Positions 25,275 to 35,379 of a stretch of 64,000 nt of DNA are shown here, in pieces. The notes under the pieces are model-generated. The model did not search any database. It worked only from the letters and a program-made list of their open reading frames with translations, and had not been told where the DNA came from. The stretch comes from Candidatus Epulonipiscium fishelsonii (GTDB taxonomy: Bacteria > Bacillota > Clostridia > Lachnospirales > Cellulosilyticaceae). Both the position numbers and the translations under genes were made by a program. The stretch's first letter is position 1. Each line of letters begins with the position of its first letter. Location of the stretch: positions 1 to 64,000 of the forward strand of contig LJDB01000045.1 of NCBI GenBank assembly GCA_001983455.1, given 5' to 3'.

Positions 25275-26954
25275 CTAATCTCGATTTGGAATAATTGCTC
25301 CATTAGATGAAGACGAAACTGTTCTTTTATAGTGATGTAAATATCCCTTTACATTTCGATTATATTCATAGGAAGTTTCTTTTTTTCGTTGTTCAAAGTC
25401 AACATTTAAAGCTTCAATAGTCCTTGCATTCAGGTCAACTTCTATCATATCCCCATTTTTTAAATATGCAATAGGCCCATCGTCTGCTGCCTCTGGGCAA
25501 ATGTGTCCTACAAAACATCCATTATTTGAACCTGAAAAACGCCCATCCGTAATTAAACAAACTTTATCTCCTAAGTTCATACCCACTAGTAATTTCATAG
25601 CTTTATACATTTCAGGCATTCCTGGACCACCTTTTGGTCCTTCATTACGAATAACAACAACTTCACCACTTACAACTTCTCCGTTTCTAATGCCTAAGAG
25701 TGCATCTTCTTCACTTTCATAGATATGAGCTGAACCTACAAAATGATGAGCTGAAGATGGTACAGCTGAAGGTTTTGCAACAGCTCCTGCTGGAGCAATG
25801 TTCCCTTTTAAAATAGCAATTCCTCCACATTGATGGACAGGGTTATCCATTTCACGAATTACATTTTTATTTCTAATTTCACATATAGATAAGTTTTCGT
25901 CTAGGGATTTAGTGTTGCAAGTAATATCCTGTTTGTCTAAGCAGGAACGAATTGATTTCATTATAGCTTGAACCCCTCCAGCTTCATAAAAATCAAGCAA
26001 AGTGCAATCTCCTGCTGGTATCATTGGCACAAGATGTGGAACGGAAATAGAAATTTCTCCAAATTCAAAGATGTCTAGAGAAATCTCTGCCTCATATGCA
26101 ATAGCTAAAATATGTAAAACCGCATTTGTTGAGCCACCTATAGCAGAATTAACACGTATACTATTTGTTAGTGCTTCCTTTGTAACAATATCTCTTGGAC
26201 AAATATTTTTAAATACCAACTCCATAATAGCTTTTCCAGTTTCAAAAGCAACGGCATATCTACGACTATACACCGCTGGAATTGTCGCACTGTTTGGAAG
26301 GCTCATACCCATAGATTCTGCCAAGCAACACATGGTATTTGCAGTCCCAAGCATAGCACAAGAACCAATTGTTGGAACAGCGTTATTTTCTACCCAATTA
26401 AACATCTCCTCAGAAATTAATCCTTGTTTTAAAGCACCTTCTGACTGTTGAATAATAGAGTGGTCAATATATTGTCCACCATAGGGGTTGTTTTCAGTCA
26501 TTCTTCCAGGCAAAGTTGGTCCACCATTCAAAAATATTGCAGGCAAATTTAGACGAACTGCACCCATCAGCATTCCTGGAACAATCTTATCACATGAACC
26601 AATCAACACTATACCATCAAGTTTATGAGCTTCCACCATCGCTTCAATGTCATTTGCTATCATTTCACGAGTTGGCAAAACATATCTCATTCCACTATGT
26701 CCCATGCTTATTCCGTCACATGCTCCTACTGTGCCAAACTCCATTGGAGTCCCCCCGTTAGCATAAATCCCTTGTTTAACACGCTCTGTTAAAATTCTTA
26801 AATTTGCATGTCCAGGACATATCTCGTTAAAACTATTTACTATACCAATTATAGGCTTTTTCATTTCTTCATCACTAAAACCACTAGAGCGATATAATGC
26901 TCTAACGTTTGCATATTCTGCTCCTTGCATGATACTTGCACTTCTATATTCCAT
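25275..26954 (-). CDS. ilvD: Dihydroxy-acid dehydratase
   Basis: 559 residues. It dehydrates 2,3-dihydroxy-acids to 2-oxo acids in valine, leucine and isoleucine synthesis (EC 4.2.1.9). Conserved features are NSFNEICPGH, GACDGISMGHSGM, GSCDKIVPGM (C121) and PTIGSCAMLG, giving the cysteines that hold the Fe-S cluster, plus ITDGRFSGSNNG near the C-terminus. The open frame extends 17 codons upstream, but ATG 26954 follows GGAGG, so I start there. No other ilv genes are nearby. Sugar-acid dehydratases share this fold, so the substrate is probable rather than certain. Confidence 0.9.
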   Translation of the reverse strand: MEYRSASIMQGAEYANVRALYRSSGFSDEEMKKPIIGIVNSFNEICPGHANLRILTERVKQGIYANGGTPMEFGTVGACDGISMGHSGMRYVLPTREMIANDIEAMVEAHKLDGIVLIGSCDKIVPGMLMGAVRLNLPAIFLNGGPTLPGRMTENNPYGGQYIDHSIIQQSEGALKQGLISEEMFNWVENNAVPTIGSCAMLGTANTMCCLAESMGMSLPNSATIPAVYSRRYAVAFETGKAIMELVFKNICPRDIVTKEALTNSIRVNSAIGGSTNAVLHILAIAYEAEISLDIFEFGEISISVPHLVPMIPAGDCTLLDFYEAGGVQAIMKSIRSCLDKQDITCNTKSLDENLSICEIRNKNVIREMDNPVHQCGGIAILKGNIAPAGAVAKPSAVPSSAHHFVGSAHIYESEEDALLGIRNGEVVSGEVVVIRNEGPKGGPGMPEMYKAMKLLVGMNLGDKVCLITDGRFSGSNNGCFVGHICPEAADDGPIAYLKNGDMIEVDLNARTIEALNVDFEQRKKETSYEYNRNVKGYLHHYKRTVSSSSNGAIIPNRD

Positions 26955-27042
26955 AAAGTCCTCCAAATTTAAATTTATAAGTTCTGTATATAGGACTGAC
27001 CTCACCTAGTGAAAGATCTTAGTTTATAAAACATGATATGCT

Positions 27043-28158
27043 TTAATTTAACATTGTAACAACTTTATCTCTAAAATTTTCGTCCAAAATACATCTCATC
27101 ATAAATTGGTCAATATTATTTAAAATAGTATTATAATCTTTTTGACTTAAATCATTCATCATAAGCACTATTTCAATTTTATTTCCCTCTTTATCTTCAG
27201 CATATCTTGCATCTGTTAAAACTCCTGATATGTTTCCATTTTTAAAACCAAAATGATTTAAGTTTTCTTCAATAATAGGGTCATATACTAAATATTCCAA
27301 CACATGATTTAATTCATCTTGGGCATCTTTATTAAAATATGTTCGACTATTTATTATATCTAGTAAACTCATATAATCGTTAGCAGTTGCGGAAATAAAT
27401 CTATCAATCCATATTTGTTGGATATCAAAGTTACTTGTTGCAATTTTGGCATTTTTTACTTCTGACGGAAGAGAATTTGTGTTCATCAAATCTTGAATTA
27501 TTATTGCTTGATTGATATATTCTCTGTTTGTCATTTTAGTTATTCTTTTTTCCAACTCTGTTTCGCTCAAATTTTCTTTTAAATTAATATAATCCGCAAT
27601 TGCTAATGCACCACCAATTGGATAAACTTCACTATGGTCTCTTAGTCCTAGAGTTCTAATTGTTGCATTAATATTTTCAATTCCTAGATAATTCATTAAA
27701 AAATCAGTATTTGCATCTGAGTTAAACATTACCATACCTTTGACCACTTCACTAATAGAAATTGAATCGTTTTGCAATAAGTTATTTTCTTCTATATATT
27801 CAAGCCACTTTAAATGAGCATCTCCATCAATTTTTGGTAGATAATATTGTTCAATAGTATCAATGTCTACTTTAGCATGTGGCTTCAACATTTTTTCCCC
27901 AACTTGTCTTGCATATTCCACTGCTAAAGTTAGTTTAAATGTACTAGCTAAAGGCATTTTTGTAAAAGGGTTTACCGAAATTAATGGCTCATCATTTACT
28001 TCAAGCATAAACGATATAGGAGAATCCTTTTCATTGGCTTTTATATAATCAACAATTATATATGGACTTTGTGCCATAACATTAAATTTGTACACATCTG
28101 CAAATACTATCGCAGATAAAAATAAGACAGCATATGAAACTTTACATTTTATGTTCAT
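27043..28158 (-). CDS. Exported class A beta-lactamase-fold serine hydrolase
   Basis: 371 residues with an N-terminal signal peptide or anchor (about 7-28). The penicillin-binding/beta-lactamase motifs are S72-T-F-K75 (SxxK, nucleophile and base), S147-D-A (in place of SDN) and a late KNGNISG in the position of KTG. A class A Glu166 equivalent is not evident, so a true beta-lactamase role is doubtful; a D,D-peptidase-like or esterase role at the cell wall is as likely. GAGGT precedes the ATG. It lies downstream of the GGDEF gene on the same strand, but a long gap with a terminator-like hairpin separates them. Confidence 0.8.
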   Translation of the reverse strand: MNIKCKVSYAVLFLSAIVFADVYKFNVMAQSPYIIVDYIKANEKDSPISFMLEVNDEPLISVNPFTKMPLASTFKLTLAVEYARQVGEKMLKPHAKVDIDTIEQYYLPKIDGDAHLKWLEYIEENNLLQNDSISISEVVKGMVMFNSDANTDFLMNYLGIENINATIRTLGLRDHSEVYPIGGALAIADYINLKENLSETELEKRITKMTNREYINQAIIIQDLMNTNSLPSEVKNAKIATSNFDIQQIWIDRFISATANDYMSLLDIINSRTYFNKDAQDELNHVLEYLVYDPIIEENLNHFGFKNGNISGVLTDARYAEDKEGNKIEIVLMMNDLSQKDYNTILNNIDQFMMRCILDENFRDKVVTMLN

Positions 28159-28195
28159 AAATACCTCACTAAAATATATTTTTATATAAAAAAAA

Positions 28196-28213
28196 GACCC
28201 TAGGTCTTCTACA
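28196..28213 (-). terminator. Terminator-like hairpin in the leader of the beta-lactamase-fold gene
   Basis: On the minus strand AGACC-TA-GGTCT is followed by an unbroken T run (eight T). It lies about 40 bases before the start at 28158, so it would end transcripts from the GGDEF gene or act as an attenuator. Confidence 0.55.
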
Positions 28214-28506
28214 GATATTAGTATGCCACAAATATATTGGTTTAATCAAATTTTTTGCAATTCTTTTTTATTAATGCTCATTACAAGTTTGGCAATAATT
28301 TCTTAGATTTTAATCTAATCTATATTTGCCAAACTTATATTAATTTTTAAAGTTAAAGATACTCTAATAAGTTTCTTCACAACGATTGATCGATGTTCAA
28401 TTAAATTATTATTCGACGATTTGAAAGTATTTCGTGTTATTTCCATCGTGTAGCCCCCTATAATAGTGAATATAATCAATACCATCTTAATTGTATTTTT
28501 AAATAT
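28214..28506. other. Gene-free stretch with a nested inverted repeat
   Basis: No gene is seen. AAGTTTGGCAA (28285-28295) and TTGCCAAACTT (28326-28336) pair perfectly over 11 bases, and the loop itself holds a smaller AGATT/AATCT repeat. It could be a terminator for the GGDEF gene, a small palindromic element or a structured RNA; I do not recognise a known class. Confidence 0.5.
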
Positions 28507-29571
28507 TTATACACTTTTAAATGTATTGTTCTGATTATAAACAACTATATCTTTACCTAGATCTTTTCCTTTATATAAAGCTTCATCCGCCATCTTTATC
28601 AAGTCTTTTAGCTCGACATCTGGTAAATATTTTGTCATTCCAATTGTAAGACTTGCTTTTAAATTTAAATTTTTTATTATATCAGAATTTTTATATGTAT
28701 CTCTTATTATATTTAAAACGTTTCCACAAAGATTTTCGTCTGCAGGAATTATTACAACAAATTCATCCCCACCATATCTTATTACTTCTCCATCCAAACT
28801 TTTTATATAAAATTTCAATAGCTTTGAAACATACTTGATTATTTCATCGCCTATATCATGTCCTTTTTCATCATTTATAGATTTAAAGTAGTCTATATCA
28901 ATAAGAGCAATAAAAATATCTTTATTTTTAGCTTTTATTGAATCAAAAATTTTATCTAAACAACCTCTATTATATATTTGTGTCATGGGATCAAGTTCAG
29001 ATTTTTTGGAAGTAAAGACTAACATATTTGTTGTTCTTATATTAAATCCAATAAATGATCCTAAAGTTTGGAGAAAAAGTTGTTTACTAACTGTGAAATA
29101 GTCTTTTTCGCAGTGTTCTAAGAAAAATCCTCCTAAGCCTTCAATAGGCACATGTATTTTTGATTTTGGTAGATTAGATTCACAATAGTTTGGACTTGAA
29201 ATACGTATTTCTTCTTCATCATATACATGAACTTCTTTTTTATATAGTATACTATTTTTAGACTTCTCAGTAATATATGTTTTAAAGTCATTGTTATTGT
29301 ATATATTTCGTTCGAAGATTACGATATTGTCTTTATTATCTAGCCATAAAGAACATGCGTTTGATCCAGTTACTCCCATAATCATATCTGTAGCTGATTT
29401 CATAACTTCAATAGATTTAACGGAATTTATGGCCTCCATAAATGTAGAAGAATTCATGAGATCATTAAAATTAGCAGTCTCATAAGCAGTTTTCATAATT
29501 TCACCCAGAAACCAAAGCATGCTTCTTTGAGTATCCACTTCTTTTTTTAAAGGATTTTTTTTACTTATCAT
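28507..29571 (-). CDS. GGDEF-domain diguanylate cyclase with N-terminal sensor region
   Basis: 354 residues. The C-terminal half (from about residue 180) is a GGDEF domain with an intact active site, RYGGDEFVVI, and the DIDYFKSINDEKGHDIGDE segment, so it should make cyclic di-GMP from two GTP. The RxxD inhibitory site is absent: the positions upstream of RYGG read KSLDGEV with the wrong spacing. The first 170 residues, with no transmembrane helix, have a GAF-like pattern (SNACSLWLDNKDNIVIF, IHVPIEGLGGFFLEH) and are probably a cytoplasmic sensor; the ligand is unknown. GGAGG precedes the ATG. In a flagellated bacterium, a role in the motility/surface switch is a fair inference. Confidence 0.88.
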   Translation of the reverse strand: MISKKNPLKKEVDTQRSMLWFLGEIMKTAYETANFNDLMNSSTFMEAINSVKSIEVMKSATDMIMGVTGSNACSLWLDNKDNIVIFERNIYNNNDFKTYITEKSKNSILYKKEVHVYDEEEIRISSPNYCESNLPKSKIHVPIEGLGGFFLEHCEKDYFTVSKQLFLQTLGSFIGFNIRTTNMLVFTSKKSELDPMTQIYNRGCLDKIFDSIKAKNKDIFIALIDIDYFKSINDEKGHDIGDEIIKYVSKLLKFYIKSLDGEVIRYGGDEFVVIIPADENLCGNVLNIIRDTYKNSDIIKNLNLKASLTIGMTKYLPDVELKDLIKMADEALYKGKDLGKDIVVYNQNNTFKSV

Positions 29572-29742
29572 ATATACTCCTCCTTAATTTTACCGACAAA
29601 CCAATTATATGATATATTTTACAAAAGTATAAATACTTTGTTGTGAAAATATCTTTTAAAAAAATATCATCACATTTTTTTTAGTAAAGTACACTGGTAA
29701 ACCGTATATTTTTTTGTTGAAATTTAAGGATAAAAATATTTT

Positions 29743-29776
29743 CTTTATATATCCTTTATATATCCTTTATATATAA
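29743..29776. repeat. Three tandem 11-base repeats
   Basis: The unit CTTTATATATC occurs three times in direct succession (the last degenerate) within the long gap upstream of rmlA. Confidence 0.7.
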
Positions 29777-29832
29777 TATTACTAACTATACTAAGATATG
29801 AAAATGTTTATCAAAAAATATCTAGTATCCTA

Positions 29833-30269
29833 TAGTTTATTTATTACATGATATAAGTAAATCGGGTATATTTCGGAATATGCTATTGAATTTCCTAATA
29901 TTTTGTTATTATATGATGTCTTAATTAAAATTGGAAGTTATCCAAATTTAATCCTATACAAAGCAAAGAAAATAATTTATATTTTTATACTGGTTGATCT
30001 AAAGTCAATATCTTTTACTATTCAAATTTACTATATAATTTATATATAAACATGAAAAAATTGACAGGATTAACCTATATATGTCAATTTGAAGGTTATG
30101 AATAAGGGGCTGTACCACTAAGACATATAATTACAAATGTTTTATCAAAGCAGTTTTTATCTATATATGATAAATCTGTTATTTACTATCAATATTAATG
30201 TGAACCATTTTTATAAAAATCTGCTTGGCAATGGAGAAAATCTATGGATGTATTTCAAACATAAAGCGT
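29833..30269 (+). repeat. Decayed tandem copy of the rmlA promoter region and 5' end
   Basis: This segment aligns with 30275-30768. Shared blocks, in the same order, include TAGTTTATTT..TTACATGATATA, TTTATTATATGA, TTTATGTTTTTATA-like sequence, ATTCAAATTTRCTAT, GACAGGATTAAC, and then coding sequence. Offsets of about 440 falling to 426 bases show small indels. The rest of the 29572-30529 gap has no other gene. Confidence 0.8.
30090..30269 (+). pseudogene. Remnant of an rmlA 5' end
   Basis: Within the decayed tandem copy, matches to the start of rmlA are clear: GGTTATGAATA for the ribosome site and start region, CTATATATGATAAA, GATTTACTAT-like sequence and GGMAATGGAGAAAA. The frame is broken by substitutions, stop codons and a deletion of about 85 bases relative to rmlA, and the match ends near codon 80. 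It is not functional. The likely origin is a duplication or recombination event at the rml locus followed by decay. Confidence 0.78.
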
Positions 30270-30529
30270 AATGGTAGTTTATTTTTTACATGATATAGCT
30301 AAAAATATTCTATTACATTTTTTGTACTTTTTTATTATATGAGCTATTACTTAAAGTTGAAATTTGTACATTTAAAATTTTATACAAAAAAAAAAAACGA
30401 TTTATGTTTTTATAATAGTTCATCTATAAACAACATCTTTTTTTATTCAAATTTGCTATCACATTCTACATATAAACAGCGCAAAATGGACAGGATTAAC
30501 TTATACATTTAAGTTTGGAGGGTATGAAT

Positions 30530-31402
30530 ATGAAAGGAATTATATTAGCAGGGGGTAGTGGCACTAGGTTATATCCTATTACAAAAGTTTTGTCAAAACA
30601 ACTTTTGCCTATATATGATAAACCAATGATTTACTATCCATTATCAACATTAATGTTAGCAAACATCCGTGAAGTGCTTATTATTTCAACACCACAGGAT
30701 TTACCCCTTTATGAAAAGCTGTTAGGAAATGGAGAAAACCTAGGAATGCACTTCGAGTATAAAGTGCAACCAGAACCAAAAGGACTAGCACAGGCTTTCT
30801 TAATTGGAGAAGAATTTATTGGTAATGAAAAAGTAGCTCTTGTTTTAGGAGATAATATTTTTTATGGGAAGGGATTTAGTGGAGCTTTGATAAATGCATC
30901 TAAGCTAACCGAAGGTGGAACAATTTTTGGCTATACTGTAAGCGACCCAACAGCTTATGGAGTTGTTGAATTTGATAAAAATGGTAAAGCTATCTCTATT
31001 GAGGAAAAACCTACACACCCAAAATCAAATTATGCTGTTCCAGGGTTGTATTTTTATGATAATGATGTAATTGAAATTGCTAAAACTATAAAGCCTTCTG
31101 CTAGAGGAGAGCTTGAAATAACGGCTGTAAACAACGAGTATTTGAAGCAAGGGAAGTTAAATGTTGAATTGTTTGGTCGTGGAATGGCATGGCTTGATAC
31201 AGGAACATGTGAAGGACTTATTGAAGCTAGTAGTTTTGTGCAGGCAATTCAAAAACGTCAGGGATTGTATGTGTCTTGTATTGAGGAGATAGCATATAGA
31301 AACAAATGGATTACAAAAGAACAACTTATTGAAATAGCACAACCTATGTTAAAAATAGAATACGGACAATATTTAATGAATATTGCAAACGATCAAATTT
31401 AA
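30530..31402 (+). CDS. rmlA: Glucose-1-phosphate thymidylyltransferase
   Basis: 290 residues. First step of dTDP-L-rhamnose synthesis: dTTP plus glucose-1-phosphate to dTDP-glucose (EC 2.7.7.24). The N-terminal nucleotide-binding motif [39 protein letters not shown] and the sugar-binding EEKP and WLDTGT motifs are intact. In-frame TTG 30515 and ATG 30524 lie in or too close to the ribosome site GGAGGG (30517-30522), so I use ATG 30530. rmlB follows after 15 bases. The upstream region carries a decayed copy of this gene's 5' end. Confidence 0.95.
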   Translation: MKGIILAGGSGTRLYPITKVLSKQLLPIYDKPMIYYPLSTLMLANIREVLIISTPQDLPLYEKLLGNGENLGMHFEYKVQPEPKGLAQAFLIGEEFIGNEKVALVLGDNIFYGKGFSGALINASKLTEGGTIFGYTVSDPTAYGVVEFDKNGKAISIEEKPTHPKSNYAVPGLYFYDNDVIEIAKTIKPSARGELEITAVNNEYLKQGKLNVELFGRGMAWLDTGTCEGLIEASSFVQAIQKRQGLYVSCIEEIAYRNKWITKEQLIEIAQPMLKIEYGQYLMNIANDQI

Positions 31403-31417
31403 TTGGAGGGACAATAC

Positions 31418-32476
31418 ATGATTTTAGTAACTGGCGGAGCAGGATTTATAGGGAGTAATTTTGTAAAATATATGCTTGAACAATATGAGGATAGTATTAT
31501 AAATTTAGACCTGCTAACATATGCAGGTAACTTGGAAAATTTAAGGGAAGTCCAAGACAATAATAAACATATATTTATTAAAGGTGACATTAGAGACAAA
31601 GCCCTAGTTGAAAATATATTTAAACAATATGAAATTGATACAGTAATAAACTTTGCAGCGGAAAGTCACGTTGATAGAAGTATAGAAGATCCATTTATAT
31701 TTTTATCCACTAATATAGAAGGAACTCAAACTTTATTGGATGTTGCAAAGAATAATTGGAAGATAAATCCTAAAGATAAGTACAGCAAAGAATATAAAAA
31801 TGGCGTTAAATTTATTCAAGTATCAACAGATGAGGTATATGGTGCTTTGGGAAAAGAAGGACTATTTACAGAAACAACACCCCTTGCACCAAATAGTCCA
31901 TATTCGGCTTCAAAGACCAGTGCAGATTTATTTGTTAGGGCATATTATAAAACATTTGGACTGCCTATAAATATTACAAGATGTTCAAATAACTATGGCC
32001 CATATCAATTTCCAGAAAAGTTGATACCTCTAATGATTAATAATTGTATAAACAATATAAGTTTGCCTGTATATGGAGATGGTTTGCAAATTAGAGATTG
32101 GCTATATGTAGAAGACCATTGTAGTGCAATTGCTAGTGTTTGGAAGAAAGGAAAAGTAGGAGAGATATATAATATTGGAGGGAATAACGAAAAGGCAAAT
32201 ATTAATATTGTTAAATTAATAATTCACACACTAGGAAAAACAGAAAGTTTAATTACTTATGTACAAGATAGGCCAGGACATGATAGGCGATATGCTATAG
32301 ATAATAATAAAATTACATCCGAATTGGGTTGGTCGCCAAAATATACTTTTGAAGAAGGAATAAAGATGACTATTAAATGGTATGAAGATAATATTGATTG
32401 GCTAAATAGAATAGTTTCGGGGGAATATTATGAGCGAGGAGCAAAATATGAAAATCATTCCAAGATTTATAACTAG
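31418..32476 (+). CDS. rmlB: dTDP-glucose 4,6-dehydratase
   Basis: 352 residues. Second step of dTDP-L-rhamnose synthesis (EC 4.2.1.46). Short-chain dehydrogenase fold with the NAD-binding GGAGFIGSNF at residues 5-14, the active-site STDEVYG and the YSASKTSADL (YxxxK) motif. GGAGGG precedes ATG 31418; the open frame's earlier TTG is inside the ribosome site. Its 3' end overlaps the following serine hydrolase start by 29 bases. The remaining pathway genes rmlD and rmlC lie 13 kb downstream. Confidence 0.96.
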   Translation: MILVTGGAGFIGSNFVKYMLEQYEDSIINLDLLTYAGNLENLREVQDNNKHIFIKGDIRDKALVENIFKQYEIDTVINFAAESHVDRSIEDPFIFLSTNIEGTQTLLDVAKNNWKINPKDKYSKEYKNGVKFIQVSTDEVYGALGKEGLFTETTPLAPNSPYSASKTSADLFVRAYYKTFGLPINITRCSNNYGPYQFPEKLIPLMINNCINNISLPVYGDGLQIRDWLYVEDHCSAIASVWKKGKVGEIYNIGGNNEKANINIVKLIIHTLGKTESLITYVQDRPGHDRRYAIDNNKITSELGWSPKYTFEEGIKMTIKWYEDNIDWLNRIVSGEYYERGAKYENHSKIYN

Positions 32477-34505
32477 CTTGTTAATTATAACTCTAGTTTT
32501 AAATCCAACCATTGCCAGACAAATTGTAGGGTATGTTCCAGATAAACCAATGCCTGCAGCACAAATGTATGCAGACTTTTTAATCGAAAATGCAGGGGTT
32601 CAAAACATTCAATATGCTCTAATAAGGGATGGAAAATTTATTGTTTCAGGAGCAAGTGGAATTAACAGCAGAGTAAATCATAATGATATAAGTACTACAC
32701 ACATGTATCCTATTGGTTCAGTAAGCAAAATGTTTACAGCGGTTGCAATTATGAACTTAGTTGAAGAAGGTAAGTTGGAACTAAATGCACCTATAGTAAC
32801 TTATCTTCCTGAATTTAAGATGGCAGATGACCGCTACAAAAATATTACAGTAAGAATGCTGATAAATCACTCTTCTGGCTTTATGGGAAATGATAGTGAG
32901 GACGCTTTATTATTTAACGATAATGACACAATAAATCATGATACATTGCTTGAAAGATTATCAACACAGCGTTTAAAAGCAAATCCTGGAGAATTTTCAG
33001 TTTATTGTAACACAGGGTTTGCTGTAGCTGAATTATTAATAGAAAAAGTTAGTGGAATGACTTTTACAGACTATATTCATACTTACATTACTCAACCTCT
33101 AGACCTAGTGAACACAAAAACACCTTTAGATGAGTTTAACACAGAGTATGTAGTAAAATCCTTTGTTCCCACTTATGTCGAAAGTATTACCAGAGATTTC
33201 CCTATAGAAATGTTAAATATGATCGGAACAGGTGGAATATATTCTACTGCTGAAGATTTATGTTTATTTGCAGATGTATTTTTAGACGAAGATATTTTAA
33301 CTCAAGCCTCCATTGGTATTATGCAAGTTCCACAATATACTACTGGTTTGTGGCATGATGATGGAAAAGGGATAATGGAGTTTGGCCTTGGATGGGACAA
33401 TATAGCAATGTATCCTTTTAATGAGCAAGGAATTCAAGTACTTAGCAAAAATGGAGATACTATAACTTCTCATGCAAGTTTATTAATTGCCCCAGAGTAT
33501 GACATTGCTGTTGCTGTACTTTCTGCTGGCGGAACATCAACATTTAACCAATCTATGGCTGGGCAAATGTTACTAGATGAATTGCTGAAAAAAGGCAACA
33601 TGGTTATGCCTGTATATCCTGAAATCCTACCAGCACAAGCTCCAATTGCTCTTCCACCAGAATATATGAAGTTCAATGGTATTTATGCAAATAATATATA
33701 TGAATTTGAAATTGAAATTGAGCCAGATGGTATAATGAAAGTATCTGTACCTAGTGTTCCTGAAGCTCCTGCTCAAGTATTTTTTCATCAAGGAAATGGT
33801 TCGTTTAAAGATCAAACAGGTACAATTATAGTGGAATTCATTGAAGAAAGTAATGGCAACACTTATCTAAAAGTAAGTAATATGATTAACACTGGTCTTT
33901 TGCCTATCGCTTCAACCATATATCAGATGCAACAGCTAAAACCTTTTCCTGTTTCTGATAAAGTAGAGCAAGCTTGGAAGCTTCGTTTAGGAAAAAAATA
34001 TTATCAAATAAATGAAAAATATAGTTCACTATTATACGTGGCTGGCCTTCCTGTCACAGAAATGCCAAGAGAAATACTAGTAGAAGGATATTTTTCAAAC
34101 TTTAAAATTAAAGATGCAAACATTTTAGAAACCACTATTCAAATCCCTCAAAATGATGGCCGTGACGTACAAGACCTAGTGTTTTATAAAGATGGTGGGT
34201 ATGAATATATAAAAGGAAATAGTTCCATTTATATTGAAGAGAAAGCCGTTAAACTTTTAGAAACAGGCACGTATTCTATTGATGAAGATGGCTTTGCTAT
34301 ATATTTTAAACCTTCTGTATATGATAAAACCGTAAGGATTTCTATTAATGAAGGAAAAGGCATGTTTGCTATATATGATGATTTAGGCCAATGTGTTTAT
34401 AGCTCTATGATTGAGCCCAAAAATAAAACCATCGAATTACCACCAGATGCAATAGTTGTTATTGCAGGTGATGTAGGTACTACTTTTGATATAGTAAAGG
34501 ACTAG
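32448..34505 (+). CDS. Exported serine hydrolase, class C beta-lactamase/PBP4* fold
   Basis: 685 residues. A signal peptide (about 1-23) precedes a beta-lactamase-family domain (about 35-390): S91-V-S-K94 (SxxK nucleophile and base) and YCN in VYCNTGF (YxN). The third motif is HAS in place of HTG/KTG. These enzymes act as D-aminopeptidases, carboxypeptidases or esterases outside the membrane. About 290 C-terminal residues form an all-beta region I cannot name; family members often carry such extensions. The start at 32448 lies inside rmlB behind GAGGAG; an upstream in-frame start would give a poor signal peptide. A paralogue of the same architecture lies at 51681-53768. The overlap with rmlB suggests co-expression with rhamnose synthesis. 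Confidence 0.85.
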   Translation: MKIIPRFITSLLIITLVLNPTIARQIVGYVPDKPMPAAQMYADFLIENAGVQNIQYALIRDGKFIVSGASGINSRVNHNDISTTHMYPIGSVSKMFTAVAIMNLVEEGKLELNAPIVTYLPEFKMADDRYKNITVRMLINHSSGFMGNDSEDALLFNDNDTINHDTLLERLSTQRLKANPGEFSVYCNTGFAVAELLIEKVSGMTFTDYIHTYITQPLDLVNTKTPLDEFNTEYVVKSFVPTYVESITRDFPIEMLNMIGTGGIYSTAEDLCLFADVFLDEDILTQASIGIMQVPQYTTGLWHDDGKGIMEFGLGWDNIAMYPFNEQGIQVLSKNGDTITSHASLLIAPEYDIAVAVLSAGGTSTFNQSMAGQMLLDELLKKGNMVMPVYPEILPAQAPIALPPEYMKFNGIYANNIYEFEIEIEPDGIMKVSVPSVPEAPAQVFFHQGNGSFKDQTGTIIVEFIEESNGNTYLKVSNMINTGLLPIASTIYQMQQLKPFPVSDKVEQAWKLRLGKKYYQINEKYSSLLYVAGLPVTEMPREILVEGYFSNFKIKDANILETTIQIPQNDGRDVQDLVFYKDGGYEYIKGNSSIYIEEKAVKLLETGTYSIDEDGFAIYFKPSVYDKTVRISINEGKGMFAIYDDLGQCVYSSMIEPKNKTIELPPDAIVVIAGDVGTTFDIVKD

Positions 34506-34820
34506 TTTTACCTCAGTTTTTCATGTTTTATCAAAATAATAGATTTATTTGTATAACATTTAAAAATGTTGTCAAGAATAATTATTACGAATATCCTTGA
34601 CAATATATGTTTATAGGTGATAAAATCGTACAGTATGCAAGACAAAATTACTAAATACTAGGTCAACTATTTGGTAGTTTTATGCATTGAGGCGGTCTGA
34701 ACACGCCTATGAGAATAAGATATCAATTTTCTCAATCCTATAAGTTACGTTGGAAGTTCAGTACATTGTTGTATCTATTACAAACGATTAAGTAATTATT
34801 AGTAAAAGGAGGTTCGGGAA
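34506..34820 (+). other. Leader and promoter region of the str operon
   Basis: No gene. TTGTCAAG (34569-34576) and CTTGACAA (34596-34603) form an inverted repeat whose right arm contains the -35 element. The roughly 190-base untranslated leader has several short inverted segments but no class I can name. Confidence 0.5.
34597..34626 (+). promoter_or_regulatory. Predicted sigma-A promoter of the str operon
   Basis: TTGACA (34597-34602), 18 bases, TAAAAT (34621-34626), about 195 bases before rpsL. Confidence 0.65.
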
Positions 34821-35243
34821 ATGCCTACATTTAACCAATTAGTGCGTAAAGGAAGAAAAACTGTTGAGAAAAAATCTACTGCACCAGCTTTGCAAAAAGG
34901 GTTCAACTCTTTACACAAACGTGCAATAGATATTTCTGCTCCACAAAAAAGAGGAGTTTGTACAGCTGTTAAAACAGCAACTCCAAAAAAACCAAACTCT
35001 GCACTTCGTAAAATTGCAAGGGTACGTCTTACAAACGGAATTGAAGTAACAGCTTATATTCCTGGAGAAGGACACAACTTGCAAGAACATAGTGTAGTTT
35101 TGATCCGTGGAGGTAGGGTAAAAGACTTACCTGGTACACGTTATCATATTGTACGTGGTACACTTGATACGGCTGGAGTTGCCAAAAGAACTCAATCACG
35201 TTCAAAATATGGAGCTAAGAGACCAAAAGCCGCTAAAAAATAA
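34821..35243 (+). CDS. rpsL: 30S ribosomal protein S12
   Basis: 140 residues. Decoding-centre protein of the small subunit. The N-terminal [13 protein letters not shown], the [20 protein letters not shown] loop (lysines that become changed in streptomycin resistance are wild type), [22 protein letters not shown] and YHIVRGTLD are all present. AAAGGAGG precedes the ATG. First gene of the conserved rpsL-rpsG-fusA-tuf operon; rpoB/rpoC are not immediately upstream in this window. Confidence 0.98.
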   Translation: MPTFNQLVRKGRKTVEKKSTAPALQKGFNSLHKRAIDISAPQKRGVCTAVKTATPKKPNSALRKIARVRLTNGIEVTAYIPGEGHNLQEHSVVLIRGGRVKDLPGTRYHIVRGTLDTAGVAKRTQSRSKYGAKRPKAAKK

Positions 35244-35379
35244 ACCAAAGGATTGCCCGTTTAACCAAATACTTATAGCTTAATCGCTCTAACATATATT
35301 TATTAAACGGCATATACGATTTCTTTTTTTAAAGAAACGAGTACCTATGATTTATCAAATTTGTTAAGGAGGGAAGAAA

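Noticed and set aside
28214-28506. Cyclic di-GMP riboswitch near the GGDEF gene
   Set aside because: The conserved GEMM elements could not be found on either strand.
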